Part shown: positions 1 to 5,722 of the stretch, one piece after another
Numbering within the stretch: position 1 is the stretch's first letter
Layout: each line of letters opens with the position of its first letter
DNA from: Gemmatimonadota bacterium
GTDB lineage: Bacteria > Latescibacterota > UBA2968 > UBA8231
Reading direction: 5' to 3'
Length of the DNA stretch: 8,356 nucleotides
Assembly (NCBI GenBank): GCA_009845645.1
Contig: VXZF01000360.1
Location: 1-8,356, forward strand
Notes under the pieces: model-generated
Seen by the model: only the letters and a program-made list of their open reading frames with translations
The model's database searches: none
Told to the model about the DNA's origin: nothing
Translations under genes and position numbers: made by a program

Positions 1-938
1 AGCGGGCCGCGGCGCTGTATTTCGTCGGCTTGCTCAAAGGTGCGGTGTCGCCCGATGGCAAGCAGTGGACCTTCTTGGAGGAGCCGCTTTTGAACGTGGG
101 CCGCACTGGACTCGACAGCCACAACATCGCCGCGTACGATGCGGAAGCCGGTCAATACGTGGCCTATTTGCGCGGCCATCAAGATCGCCGCCGCATCGTG
201 CGTCGCACCGAGGGCGCGAAGTTCGGGAATTGGTCGCCGCCACGCCCGGTATTTGGCGCAGACCCGCAAGATCCCATAGACGACGACGTGTATGCGGCGG
301 GCTATTGCCGCTATCCCCACGGCGGCTTCCACCTGATGTTCCCAGCTATGTACCACCGCTGGACAGCCACGGTAGATGTGCAATTGGCGACTAGCCGCGA
401 TGGCTTGTTGTGGAGCCGGCCCGAGCGCAAGCCCATCATCTCCCCCGATCCCGAAGGGTACGGCATGATGTTTGCCTTCCCGGAATTGGTCCCGCTCGAC
501 TCGGAGACGTGGGGCGTAATGTTCTTTGGGCAGTACGACTTGCACGACTGGGGAGAGCGGTACGACCCGGGCCGCCCTGGGGAATGGCGTTGGGCCACTT
601 GGAAGCGGGATCGGCTGGTAGCTCTGGAAGCGCTGGTGGAGGGGCGCGTAACGCTGGTCGAACGCGAGTGCGAGTGCCGCGAGTTGACGCTCAATTTTCA
701 GACGCAAAAGGAAGGCGGTTGGATCAAGGCCGAGCTGGTCGAACCGCCTGCCTCGCCGGCCGCGCCGGTGCGGGCTATAGAGGGCTTTGGGGTAGAGGAA
801 GCCGACGTGCTAGCTGGCGACGAGTTGGCTAAGGTGGCGACGTGGCGGGGGAGCAGCGATTTATCGGCATTGTGCGGCAGGCAGGTGGCCATTCGCCTGC
901 ACATGGGGCGGGCGAAGGTGTTTGCGGTGGGGATGTAG
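1..938 (+). CDS. Glycosidase-like five-bladed propeller protein with C-terminal beta-sandwich domain (5' end outside window)
   Basis: The frame is open from the first complete codon at base 3, reading RAALYFVG before the TTG at base 30, so that TTG is probably internal and the true start lies off the left edge. The visible part resembles the GH32/GH43-type propeller fold. Repeated blade-like elements are seen: SPDGKQW near 48-68, an NIAAYD...GQYVAYLRG strand pair at about 123-176, DDDVYAAGYCRYP at about 279-317, and TSRDGLLW at about 390-413. From about base 600 to the stop the protein looks like a beta-sandwich accessory domain, with LTLNF, GGWIKAELVE, a W-x-G-x-x-DLSAL element and a final strand pair. 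Proteins of this layout are common in Planctomycetota-like genomes and are usually annotated as hypothetical or glycosyl-hydrolase-like. I cannot assign the catalytic acids, so activity and substrate are unknown. Whether it has a signal peptide cannot be seen. A stem-loop overlaps its stop codon. Confidence 0.75.
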   Translation, partial: RAAALYFVGLLKGAVSPDGKQWTFLEEPLLNVGRTGLDSHNIAAYDAEAGQYVAYLRGHQDRRRIVRRTEGAKFGNWSPPRPVFGADPQDPIDDDVYAAGYCRYPHGGFHLMFPAMYHRWTATVDVQLATSRDGLLWSRPERKPIISPDPEGYGMMFAFPELVPLDSETWGVMFFGQYDLHDWGERYDPGRPGEWRWATWKRDRLVALEALVEGRVTLVERECECRELTLNFQTQKEGGWIKAELVEPPASPAAPVRAIEGFGVEEADVLAGDELAKVATWRGSSDLSALCGRQVAIRLHMGRAKVFAVGM

Positions 939-972
939 TATAGGGACAACATCCTGTGGTTGTCCGATCTAC
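935..972 (+). terminator. Stem-loop overlapping the stop of the propeller gene, possible terminator
   Basis: GGACAAC (944-950) and GTTGTCC (959-965) form a perfect 7-bp inverted repeat around an 8-base loop. GTAG (935-938, containing part of the stop codon) and CTAC (969-972) can extend the stem across a small internal loop. No continuous T-run follows directly, only the AT-rich stretch near 979-992, so this is not a textbook rho-independent terminator. It could instead be an mRNA 3'-end stabiliser. Confidence 0.4.
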
Positions 973-1098
973 GGGACTGTATTATATATTAACCGTTTAA
1001 CCATCGTTTCCATTGCGCGCCGAGAAAGGAGGGATTTTAGCAAAGGCGAGCAGCATGCTTTTTGTCGAGTTGTTTTACTCTAAAACGAGGAAAATCAC
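939..1098 (+). promoter_or_regulatory. 160-bp intergenic leader of the CBM9-like gene
   Basis: This gap holds the stem-loop described separately, an AT-rich patch at 979-992 and a strong isolated Shine-Dalgarno-like purine run at 1025-1033. It also contains a short ORF that overlaps the next gene. A weak promoter can be drawn as TTGTCC (960-965) with TATATT (985-990), but the 19-base spacer is long, so I hold it lightly. The leader downstream of it would be about 100 bases, long enough for post-transcriptional control. Confidence 0.3.
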
Positions 1099-1102
1099 AT
1101 GA
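1055..1102 (+). CDS. Possible 15-codon upstream ORF with ATGA overlap to the CBM9-like gene
   Basis: An ATG at 1055 opens a 15-residue frame, MLFVELFYSKTRKIT, that stops with TGA at 1100-1102. The stop shares ATGA with the start of the next gene at 1099. AAGG at 1043-1046 lies 8 bases upstream of the ATG and could serve as a ribosome binding site. A much stronger purine run, AAAGGAGGG, lies at 1025-1033 but is 21 bases away. ATGA overlaps are a common arrangement for translational coupling. The peptide resembles no family I know, and an ORF this short can easily arise by chance, so existence is uncertain. Confidence 0.25.
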   Translation: MLFVELFYSKTRKIT

Positions 1103-2028
1103 GAACGCATGCAAAGATGCTTTTGGCAGGAGCCTTGGTGTTCCTCATCAGCACGATTGCTTGGGGGCACGTGGGGACCGAGTATTTTTATCCGCAGGTA
1201 CCCGACCCAGCCTCTATGGTCATGGATGGCAATGACGACGACTGGGACTGGCTCGACCGAGAGGAATTTGCCATCACCACAGATCAGATGTTTGGCCAGC
1301 ACGGCGAAGAGATCTCGCGCGAGGATTTCAACGCGGCCTTCTGGATGGCGTGGAGTGCGCCGCCGGACAATCAGTTCTACTTCTACGCTGTGGTGGCCGA
1401 CGACACGCTCAAGATGCTCGAATCCGATCAGAAGCGCTGGTGGTCGGATGACATCATCCAGATCACGTTTGATGCCGATCACTCGGGCGGCGACTTCTTA
1501 GGCGAAAACTTGGACCACGTATTTAACGGCCAGCGCTACCACCTCCGCGTCAATCCTGGGCCAGGTCAGCCGGTTGCGTACAACAGCCAACTCGAATACA
1601 TCGACCTGCCAGAGATCGGTTGGAGCTCGGATATATACAACGGCGAGCCAACGCCTTGGTTTGAAGTGGGCTGGACCTTGCTGCCGTCGGGTGCCGAGCA
1701 CGGATCGACTAATGTCACGTGGACCATGGAATTCCGCTGCGCTCTGTGGGATACCTATGCAACGACGCCCGAGGAGAGCGTGCGCCACGTGTTCCAAGAA
1801 GATCAGGTGATACACGTCGGTCCCAAGTTCAACGACCGCGAGCCAGTGGCCTCGGATGAAGCATCGCCGTTCCGGCACAATGTGCTGGTCTTGGGAGCGG
1901 CCGCCGCGCAAGATCAAAAGGGCGATCAGATGCTCGATTGGATCGGCTTAGGTACCGACGAGCCGACGGCCGTGGAGGACGTCTCATGGGGGCGGATTAA
2001 GAGCCATTTGCAAGGCCAGTTGGATTGA
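1099..2028 (+). CDS. Exported CBM9-like (carbohydrate-binding family 9 type) protein
   Basis: The 309-residue product begins with a clear signal peptide: a basic start (MRTHAK), a hydrophobic core at residues 8-20 and a likely cleavage after AWG (residue 23). The remainder reads as a CBM9-like beta-sandwich. VMDGNDDDWDW at 41-51 matches the typical opening, AAFWMAWSAPPDNQFYFYAV at 79-98 and WWSDDIIQITFDAD at 114-127 match the core strands, and a later strand region lies at 186-213. CBM9-type domains in uncultured bacteria often occur as stand-alone secreted proteins, binding sugars or serving as surface proteins of unknown role. Direct ligand binding is therefore an inference. The C-terminus ends in TAVEDVSWGRIKSHLQ, which looks like a separate tail. 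The start is supported by GAGG at 1087-1090, 8 bases upstream. A strong hairpin terminator follows. There is only one cysteine after the signal peptide and no lipobox. Confidence 0.75.
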   Translation: MRTHAKMLLAGALVFLISTIAWGHVGTEYFYPQVPDPASMVMDGNDDDWDWLDREEFAITTDQMFGQHGEEISREDFNAAFWMAWSAPPDNQFYFYAVVADDTLKMLESDQKRWWSDDIIQITFDADHSGGDFLGENLDHVFNGQRYHLRVNPGPGQPVAYNSQLEYIDLPEIGWSSDIYNGEPTPWFEVGWTLLPSGAEHGSTNVTWTMEFRCALWDTYATTPEESVRHVFQEDQVIHVGPKFNDREPVASDEASPFRHNVLVLGAAAAQDQKGDQMLDWIGLGTDEPTAVEDVSWGRIKSHLQGQLD

Positions 2029-2060
2029 AGTGTGAAAGAAAACAGTAATCTGTTAACGCG

Positions 2061-2100
2061 AGCGGTGTCGGAAGGAACATGCCGACACCGCTTTGTTATT
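2061..2100 (+). terminator. Rho-independent terminator after the CBM9-like gene
   Basis: AGCGGTGTCGG (2061-2071) and CCGACACCGCT (2082-2092) form a perfect 11-bp GC-rich stem with a 10-base loop. It is followed by the T-rich TTTGTTATT. It lies 33 bases after the stop codon of the CBM9-like gene, and suggests that the symporter downstream is transcribed separately or at a reduced level. Confidence 0.8.
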
Positions 2101-2144
2101 TGGTACCCCTTTAGGACTCGCTGCAAGAGCCGTGGTCAGTTTTA

Positions 2145-3776
2145 ATGAACATTTCCGCGCTCGATAGTGCGATCATTGTAGCCTACCTGCTCGTAGTCGT
2201 CGCCATAGCGATTGTGACTAGCCGCCGCGTCCGCGGCACGAGCGACTTCTTCCTCGCTGGACGCAGTATGCGCTGGCCCTTTGTCGGCGCATCCATGTTT
2301 GCCACCAACATTTCCGCCGAGCAGTTCGTCGGCCAAGCAGGCTTGGTCTTTGTCGTAGGTTTGGCGGTGGCCAACTACCAACTCGCCGGGGTGTTGGCCT
2401 TTGTGGCGATGGGAGCGGTTTTCCTACCCATATACATGCGGCTGGGTCTCTATACCACGCCGGAGTTTTTGGAGCGGCGCTACGGGCCGGAGAGCCGCCG
2501 GTTTTTTTCTTTGATCACTTTGGTGAGTATCACCTTTGCTGGGATTCCCGGGTCTCTGTACGCCGGCGGGCGGGTGATGGAGGTGCTGTTTGGGTTTGAG
2601 TCGATTGTGCCGGGGGTGTTGATCTTGGCGCTGGCAGCCGGTCCGTACGCCATGGCCGGCGGTTTGCGCACCGTCATCTTGACGGATTTTATCCAGTGCT
2701 TGCTGCTGGTTGTTGGGGGTGTAGCCATGCTCTGGATGGGGTTGGGCTATCTGGGAGGCTGGGGCGTCTTTGAGACGCGGATACAGGAGCTACAAGGGGC
2801 GGATAACTGGGACATGCTGGCGCTGATACAGCCGATCGACCATCCCAACGTGCCTTGGACCGGCGTGGTGCTGGGTCTGACGATACATGCCTTGGCCTTT
2901 GGTGCGACCAGTCACGTCATGGTACAGCGCGCCTTGGCGGCCCGCAGCGTCCACGAGGCGCGGATGGGTGGGCTGCTGGCCGGGCTATTGAAAGTGGTGG
3001 CGGTCTTTATCATTCTGATTCCCGGGCTGATGGGCTACGTCATGGCGCAGGGGGCGCAGCCGCTGATTGAAGTCTCTAGCCCGGATCAGCTCTATCCGGC
3101 GATGGTGCAAGCCCTGCTGCCGGTCGGCTTGGTGGGCTTGGTCTTGGCCGGGTTGATCGCGGCGTTGATGAGTTCGCTAGACTCGGAAATTTGCGCGGCC
3201 TCGGGCCTGTTTGCCATGGATTGGTACCAGCCCTATCGGCCTGCGGCGACCCAGCGGCGCTTGGTATGGGCGGGGCGCATCCTATCCGCTGCTGTAGTTG
3301 TCATCGGCGTGTTCTGGGCGATTGTGGTCATTCCGCAGTTCCGCTTTCTCTACGAATATCTGGCCAAGTTTTCCTCCTACATACCAGGTACTATTGTGGC
3401 GTGTTTCTTATGGGGCATGGTGTCGAAGCGGCCCACGCGCAAAGGGGCTTTTGCGACCCTGATCGCTGGTTCCATCTTTGGCGTCTTCCTGTGGCTGGTC
3501 AACGACTCGGCGGTGCTCAATCGGCTGGTCTGTGGCGAAGAGGGATTGGGGTTGGCCTTTTTGGAGATGCACTTTCTGCACGCGGCCTTCGTCATTTTTG
3601 CCGTGGCGAGTGTGCTGCTTTTTGGCTTTAGCTTTGCGTTTGGTGATGAGGGGCCGGTGCTCTTGGAGCAAGGCGACGAGACGCTGATGCCGACCCGGAA
3701 ACAGGATCGGGTTTATTGGCTGGGAGCGGTAGGATTGCTGTTGGTGTACGTCGCGGTGTATTGGTATTTCTTTTGA
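2145..3776 (+). CDS. Sodium/solute symporter, SSS (SLC5-like) family
   Basis: This 543-residue inner-membrane protein has about 14 hydrophobic helices, the usual number and size for the SSS family. These carriers couple Na+ entry to uptake of sugars, amino acids or other small organics. Family hallmarks are MFATNISAEQFVGQAG in the first transport helix (51-66), the TTPEFLERRYG loop (104-114), AGGLRTVILTDFIQ (171-184) and GLIAALMSSLDSEICAASGLFAMDWY (336-361). The last segment corresponds to the Na+-binding helix with paired serines (343-344). Two positions differ from my picture of SGLT-type members: GATSHVMVQR (253-262) where TDQ is typical, and C-A where an Asn-Ser pair usually follows the serines. 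The substrate is therefore not predictable, but the layout suits a sugar or sugar-acid carrier. No convincing ribosome binding site precedes the ATG; I keep this start because the first helix begins a few residues in. The 3' end converges on the PhyH gene. Confidence 0.92.
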   Translation: MNISALDSAIIVAYLLVVVAIAIVTSRRVRGTSDFFLAGRSMRWPFVGASMFATNISAEQFVGQAGLVFVVGLAVANYQLAGVLAFVAMGAVFLPIYMRLGLYTTPEFLERRYGPESRRFFSLITLVSITFAGIPGSLYAGGRVMEVLFGFESIVPGVLILALAAGPYAMAGGLRTVILTDFIQCLLLVVGGVAMLWMGLGYLGGWGVFETRIQELQGADNWDMLALIQPIDHPNVPWTGVVLGLTIHALAFGATSHVMVQRALAARSVHEARMGGLLAGLLKVVAVFIILIPGLMGYVMAQGAQPLIEVSSPDQLYPAMVQALLPVGLVGLVLAGLIAALMSSLDSEICAASGLFAMDWYQPYRPAATQRRLVWAGRILSAAVVVIGVFWAIVVIPQFRFLYEYLAKFSSYIPGTIVACFLWGMVSKRPTRKGAFATLIAGSIFGVFLWLVNDSAVLNRLVCGEEGLGLAFLEMHFLHAAFVIFAVASVLLFGFSFAFGDEGPVLLEQGDETLMPTRKQDRVYWLGAVGLLLVYVAVYWYFF

Positions 3777-3791
3777 GTTGCCGGATGACGG

Positions 3792-4568
3792 CTAATCTAA
3801 CGCAACGAGATAACGGCACAGCGCCTTCCCGCGTTCTGAAAGATCATTGTACAGGGCGCGAGGCATTTCTCCATCCCCTTGGGGCCGACGAAACCAGGGT
3901 GCGTAATAGCCGACGCTCGTCATAATGCGCATGTCTTCAGAGGTGTTGGCTGTGCCGCCGTGCCAGCAGCGTACGTCCCGGATCAGGGCCGAGCGAGCCG
4001 GGGCACAGGCGATAGAATTCTGCATATAGGCGGGTTCGTCTGCGAGGCTGGGGATGGGATGACGCGAGCGGTGGGTGCCGCGGATGAAGCGCGTGGCTCC
4101 GTTTTCCGCGCTAAAATCAATCATGGGAAAGTTGACCACGACAAAGGGCGTGGGCAGGTCCATGATGGTGACGCGTTGCTCGGGGTCGTTGATCACGTCG
4201 GCCATGTCGCGGTGCAGGTGCTGGATTTTTGCGCCGGGCAGGGAATAATCGCCGCCGCCACCGCTGCACGTAAACTGGTCGCTGGCAAAAATGGCTTCGA
4301 CGATGGGCAAAATGGTCGGCAAGTCCACGAGCATGGCCCATTCGGGATGGTGGCTTTGCGAGCCAAAGGAATAGCGCGCAAAGCCCCGGTTGGCATCCTC
4401 CAGCGGAATGGCGGCGGTCTGCTCGGCAACGACGCGGTGTGCGCCTTCTGTGAGATAGGCGAATTGTTCGTCAGTCAGGGCGTCGGTGACCACGGCAAAA
4501 CCGTCGCGGTGAAAGAGGGCGGCGGCGCGGTCGATGGCGTCTGGGGAAACAGGTTCGAGGGCGAGCAT
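3792..4568 (-). CDS. Phytanoyl-CoA dioxygenase (PhyH) family Fe(II)/2-oxoglutarate oxygenase
   Basis: The 258-residue product has the complete catalytic set of PhyH-type non-haem iron oxygenases. The HxD pair is H119/D121 (in QHLHRD), the distal iron ligand is H203 (in CWHGG), and the probable 2-oxoglutarate-binding arginine is R214, 11 residues later. DGFAVVTDALTDEQ (22-35) is the usual N-terminal element, and NGATRFIRGTH (156-166) matches the conserved NG...PGSH strand. Such enzymes hydroxylate a C-H bond using O2 and 2-oxoglutarate in the cytoplasm. Bacterial members act on very diverse small molecules, so the phytanoyl-CoA name should not be taken as the substrate. The start is well supported by GGAG on the minus strand (complement of 4574-4577), 5 bases upstream. 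The gene is divergent from the dehydrogenase/sulfatase pair across 87 bp and convergent with the symporter, with 15 bp between stops. Confidence 0.9.
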   Translation of the reverse strand: MLALEPVSPDAIDRAAALFHRDGFAVVTDALTDEQFAYLTEGAHRVVAEQTAAIPLEDANRGFARYSFGSQSHHPEWAMLVDLPTILPIVEAIFASDQFTCSGGGGDYSLPGAKIQHLHRDMADVINDPEQRVTIMDLPTPFVVVNFPMIDFSAENGATRFIRGTHRSRHPIPSLADEPAYMQNSIACAPARSALIRDVRCWHGGTANTSEDMRIMTSVGYYAPWFRRPQGDGEMPRALYNDLSERGKALCRYLVALD

Positions 4569-4655
4569 GGCATCTCCGGTGTTGTGGGGCGGGGATAAAT
4601 ATGCTATTTAGCTTTGTGATTTGCGAACCGCTGTCATACACAAAGGGAGAAAGAA
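4569..4655. promoter_or_regulatory. Divergent intergenic region with probable promoters for the PhyH gene and the dehydrogenase/sulfatase operon
   Basis: These 87 bp must hold starts for transcripts in both directions unless longer read-through occurs. A weak rightward promoter can be drawn as TTGTGA (4614-4619) and TACACA (4637-4642) with a 17-base spacer. Leftward, the AT-rich block 4594-4610 offers TATTTA-like -10 boxes but no clear -35. A 7-bp inverted repeat, CTTTGTG (4612-4618) and CACAAAG (4639-4645), spans the rightward promoter candidate and reaches the ribosome binding site. The region is a plausible place for a shared regulator, but no operator can be named. Confidence 0.35.
4644..4650 (+). 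promoter_or_regulatory. Ribosome binding site of the 2-hydroxyacid dehydrogenase gene
   Basis: The purine run AGGGAGA ends 5 bases before the ATG at 4656 and fixes that start. Its first two bases belong to the right arm of the inverted repeat at 4612-4645, so an RNA fold could partly mask it if the transcript begins upstream. Confidence 0.6.
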
Positions 4656-5714
4656 ATGGGAAATCGTCCGCAAGTACTCATCGCCTGTAGCGAGCGGGTA
4701 CGCCACGGTTACCTGCCGCCAGAGGAACTGACGCGCCTAGAGCAGGTTGCCGATTGGGCGTGGTTTGCCTGCGAGGGCGGCAACATTTACCAGGCTAGCG
4801 AAGACGCCGAGGCCATTGCGCAGTTGGCAAAGGAATTGACTGGAGTGGATGCGCTCGTCGTCTGCCACGGTGCGCCGAGGGTTAATGCAGCGGTCTTGGA
4901 AGCCTCCCCCCGGCTGCGCTTCATCGGCGAACTGGAAGGCGACCGCTTTGCCACGCGCATTGACTTGGATGAGGCGTGGGCGCGGGGCATCCGCACGGTC
5001 GATACGACTAACGGCTCGTCCTATCCGGTGGCCGAGTGGGCTTTGGCGCTGACGCTGATTGCCATGCGCAATGCTGGCGCGCTCTTCCGCCGCATCCTCG
5101 ATAGGAATACTCAGGACCGGTCTACCATGCAGCCGATGGCTGGGATGCTCACAGGCAAGCGGGTGGGGTTGATCGGCGGCGGCCACATGGGGCGGCGGCT
5201 GATGAAGCTGTTGCGGCCCTTTGAGGTTGAGCTGTGGGTGCACGATCCGTACTTGTCGCAGGAGCTGTCCGAGGCGTTGGGCTTTTTGCTAACGTCGCTG
5301 GACAATGTGCTGTCGCAGTGCGATGCGATTATCTGCGTTGCGCCGCTGACGCCGCAGACCGAAGGCATGATTGGCCAGCGCGAGTTGGAGCTCATTCCGT
5401 CGGGAGCGATTTTGGTGAACGTATCGCGCGGGCCGATCTTCGACTCTGCGGCTCTGATCGAGCGCCTCAAGCGCGGCGACATTGCTGGGGGCTTTGATGT
5501 CTTCGACCCGGAGCCGATCCCGGATGACAGTGAGATTATCGACCTGCCCAATGTGTTTTTGACCCCGCACTTTTCTGGGCGCGTGGGTGACGAATACCCG
5601 CATTTCTTTCGCCTCATGGTCGATGAATTGGAGCGCTTTTTCGCGGGCCACCAGACCTATTTTGACCTGACGCCGCGCGCGCAGGCGAATCGGCGTGGGG
5701 ATCAGCCGGGATAG
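4656..5714 (+). CDS. D-isomer-specific 2-hydroxyacid dehydrogenase, NAD-dependent
   Basis: The 352-residue protein has the two-domain layout of the D-2-hydroxyacid dehydrogenases, which interconvert a 2-hydroxy acid and a 2-keto acid in the cytoplasm. The Rossmann motif is GLIGGGHMG (171-179). The acidic D197 at the end of the second strand (WVHDPY) favours NAD over NADP. The catalytic triad is visible as R258 (VNVSRG), E286 (DPEP) and H305 (LTPHFSG). SSYPVAEWALALTLIAMRNAG (121-141) is the conserved helix before the cofactor domain. An odd feature is GELEGDRFATRIDLDEAW (91-108), where most members carry a G-x-G-x-DNID-like element, so the substrate-side geometry probably differs. The start has a good ribosome binding site at 4644-4650. 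The gene is followed after 8 bp by the sulfatase and very likely shares its transcript. Specific names such as phosphoglycerate or glyoxylate dehydrogenase are not justified. Confidence 0.9.
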   Translation: MGNRPQVLIACSERVRHGYLPPEELTRLEQVADWAWFACEGGNIYQASEDAEAIAQLAKELTGVDALVVCHGAPRVNAAVLEASPRLRFIGELEGDRFATRIDLDEAWARGIRTVDTTNGSSYPVAEWALALTLIAMRNAGALFRRILDRNTQDRSTMQPMAGMLTGKRVGLIGGGHMGRRLMKLLRPFEVELWVHDPYLSQELSEALGFLLTSLDNVLSQCDAIICVAPLTPQTEGMIGQRELELIPSGAILVNVSRGPIFDSAALIERLKRGDIAGGFDVFDPEPIPDDSEIIDLPNVFLTPHFSGRVGDEYPHFFRLMVDELERFFAGHQTYFDLTPRAQANRRGDQPG

Positions 5715-5722
5715 GGGGTTTT

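Noticed and set aside
311..694. Minus-strand open frame of 127 codons within the propeller gene
   Set aside because: Ser/Arg/Pro-rich translation without family resemblance, fully inside a frame with clear domain structure.
1498..1917. Minus-strand open frame of 139 codons within the CBM9-like gene
   Set aside because: Antisense shadow with no ribosome binding site or family signal.
2142..2381. Minus-strand frames covering the 5' end of the symporter gene
   Set aside because: They oppose the first transport helices of a well-supported symporter and show no independent features.
3879..4598. Long open frame of 239 codons on the + strand
   Set aside because: It lies antisense to the PhyH gene, whose catalytic residues are intact. 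The translation has no recognisable family features and reflects the GC-rich codon pattern of the opposite strand.
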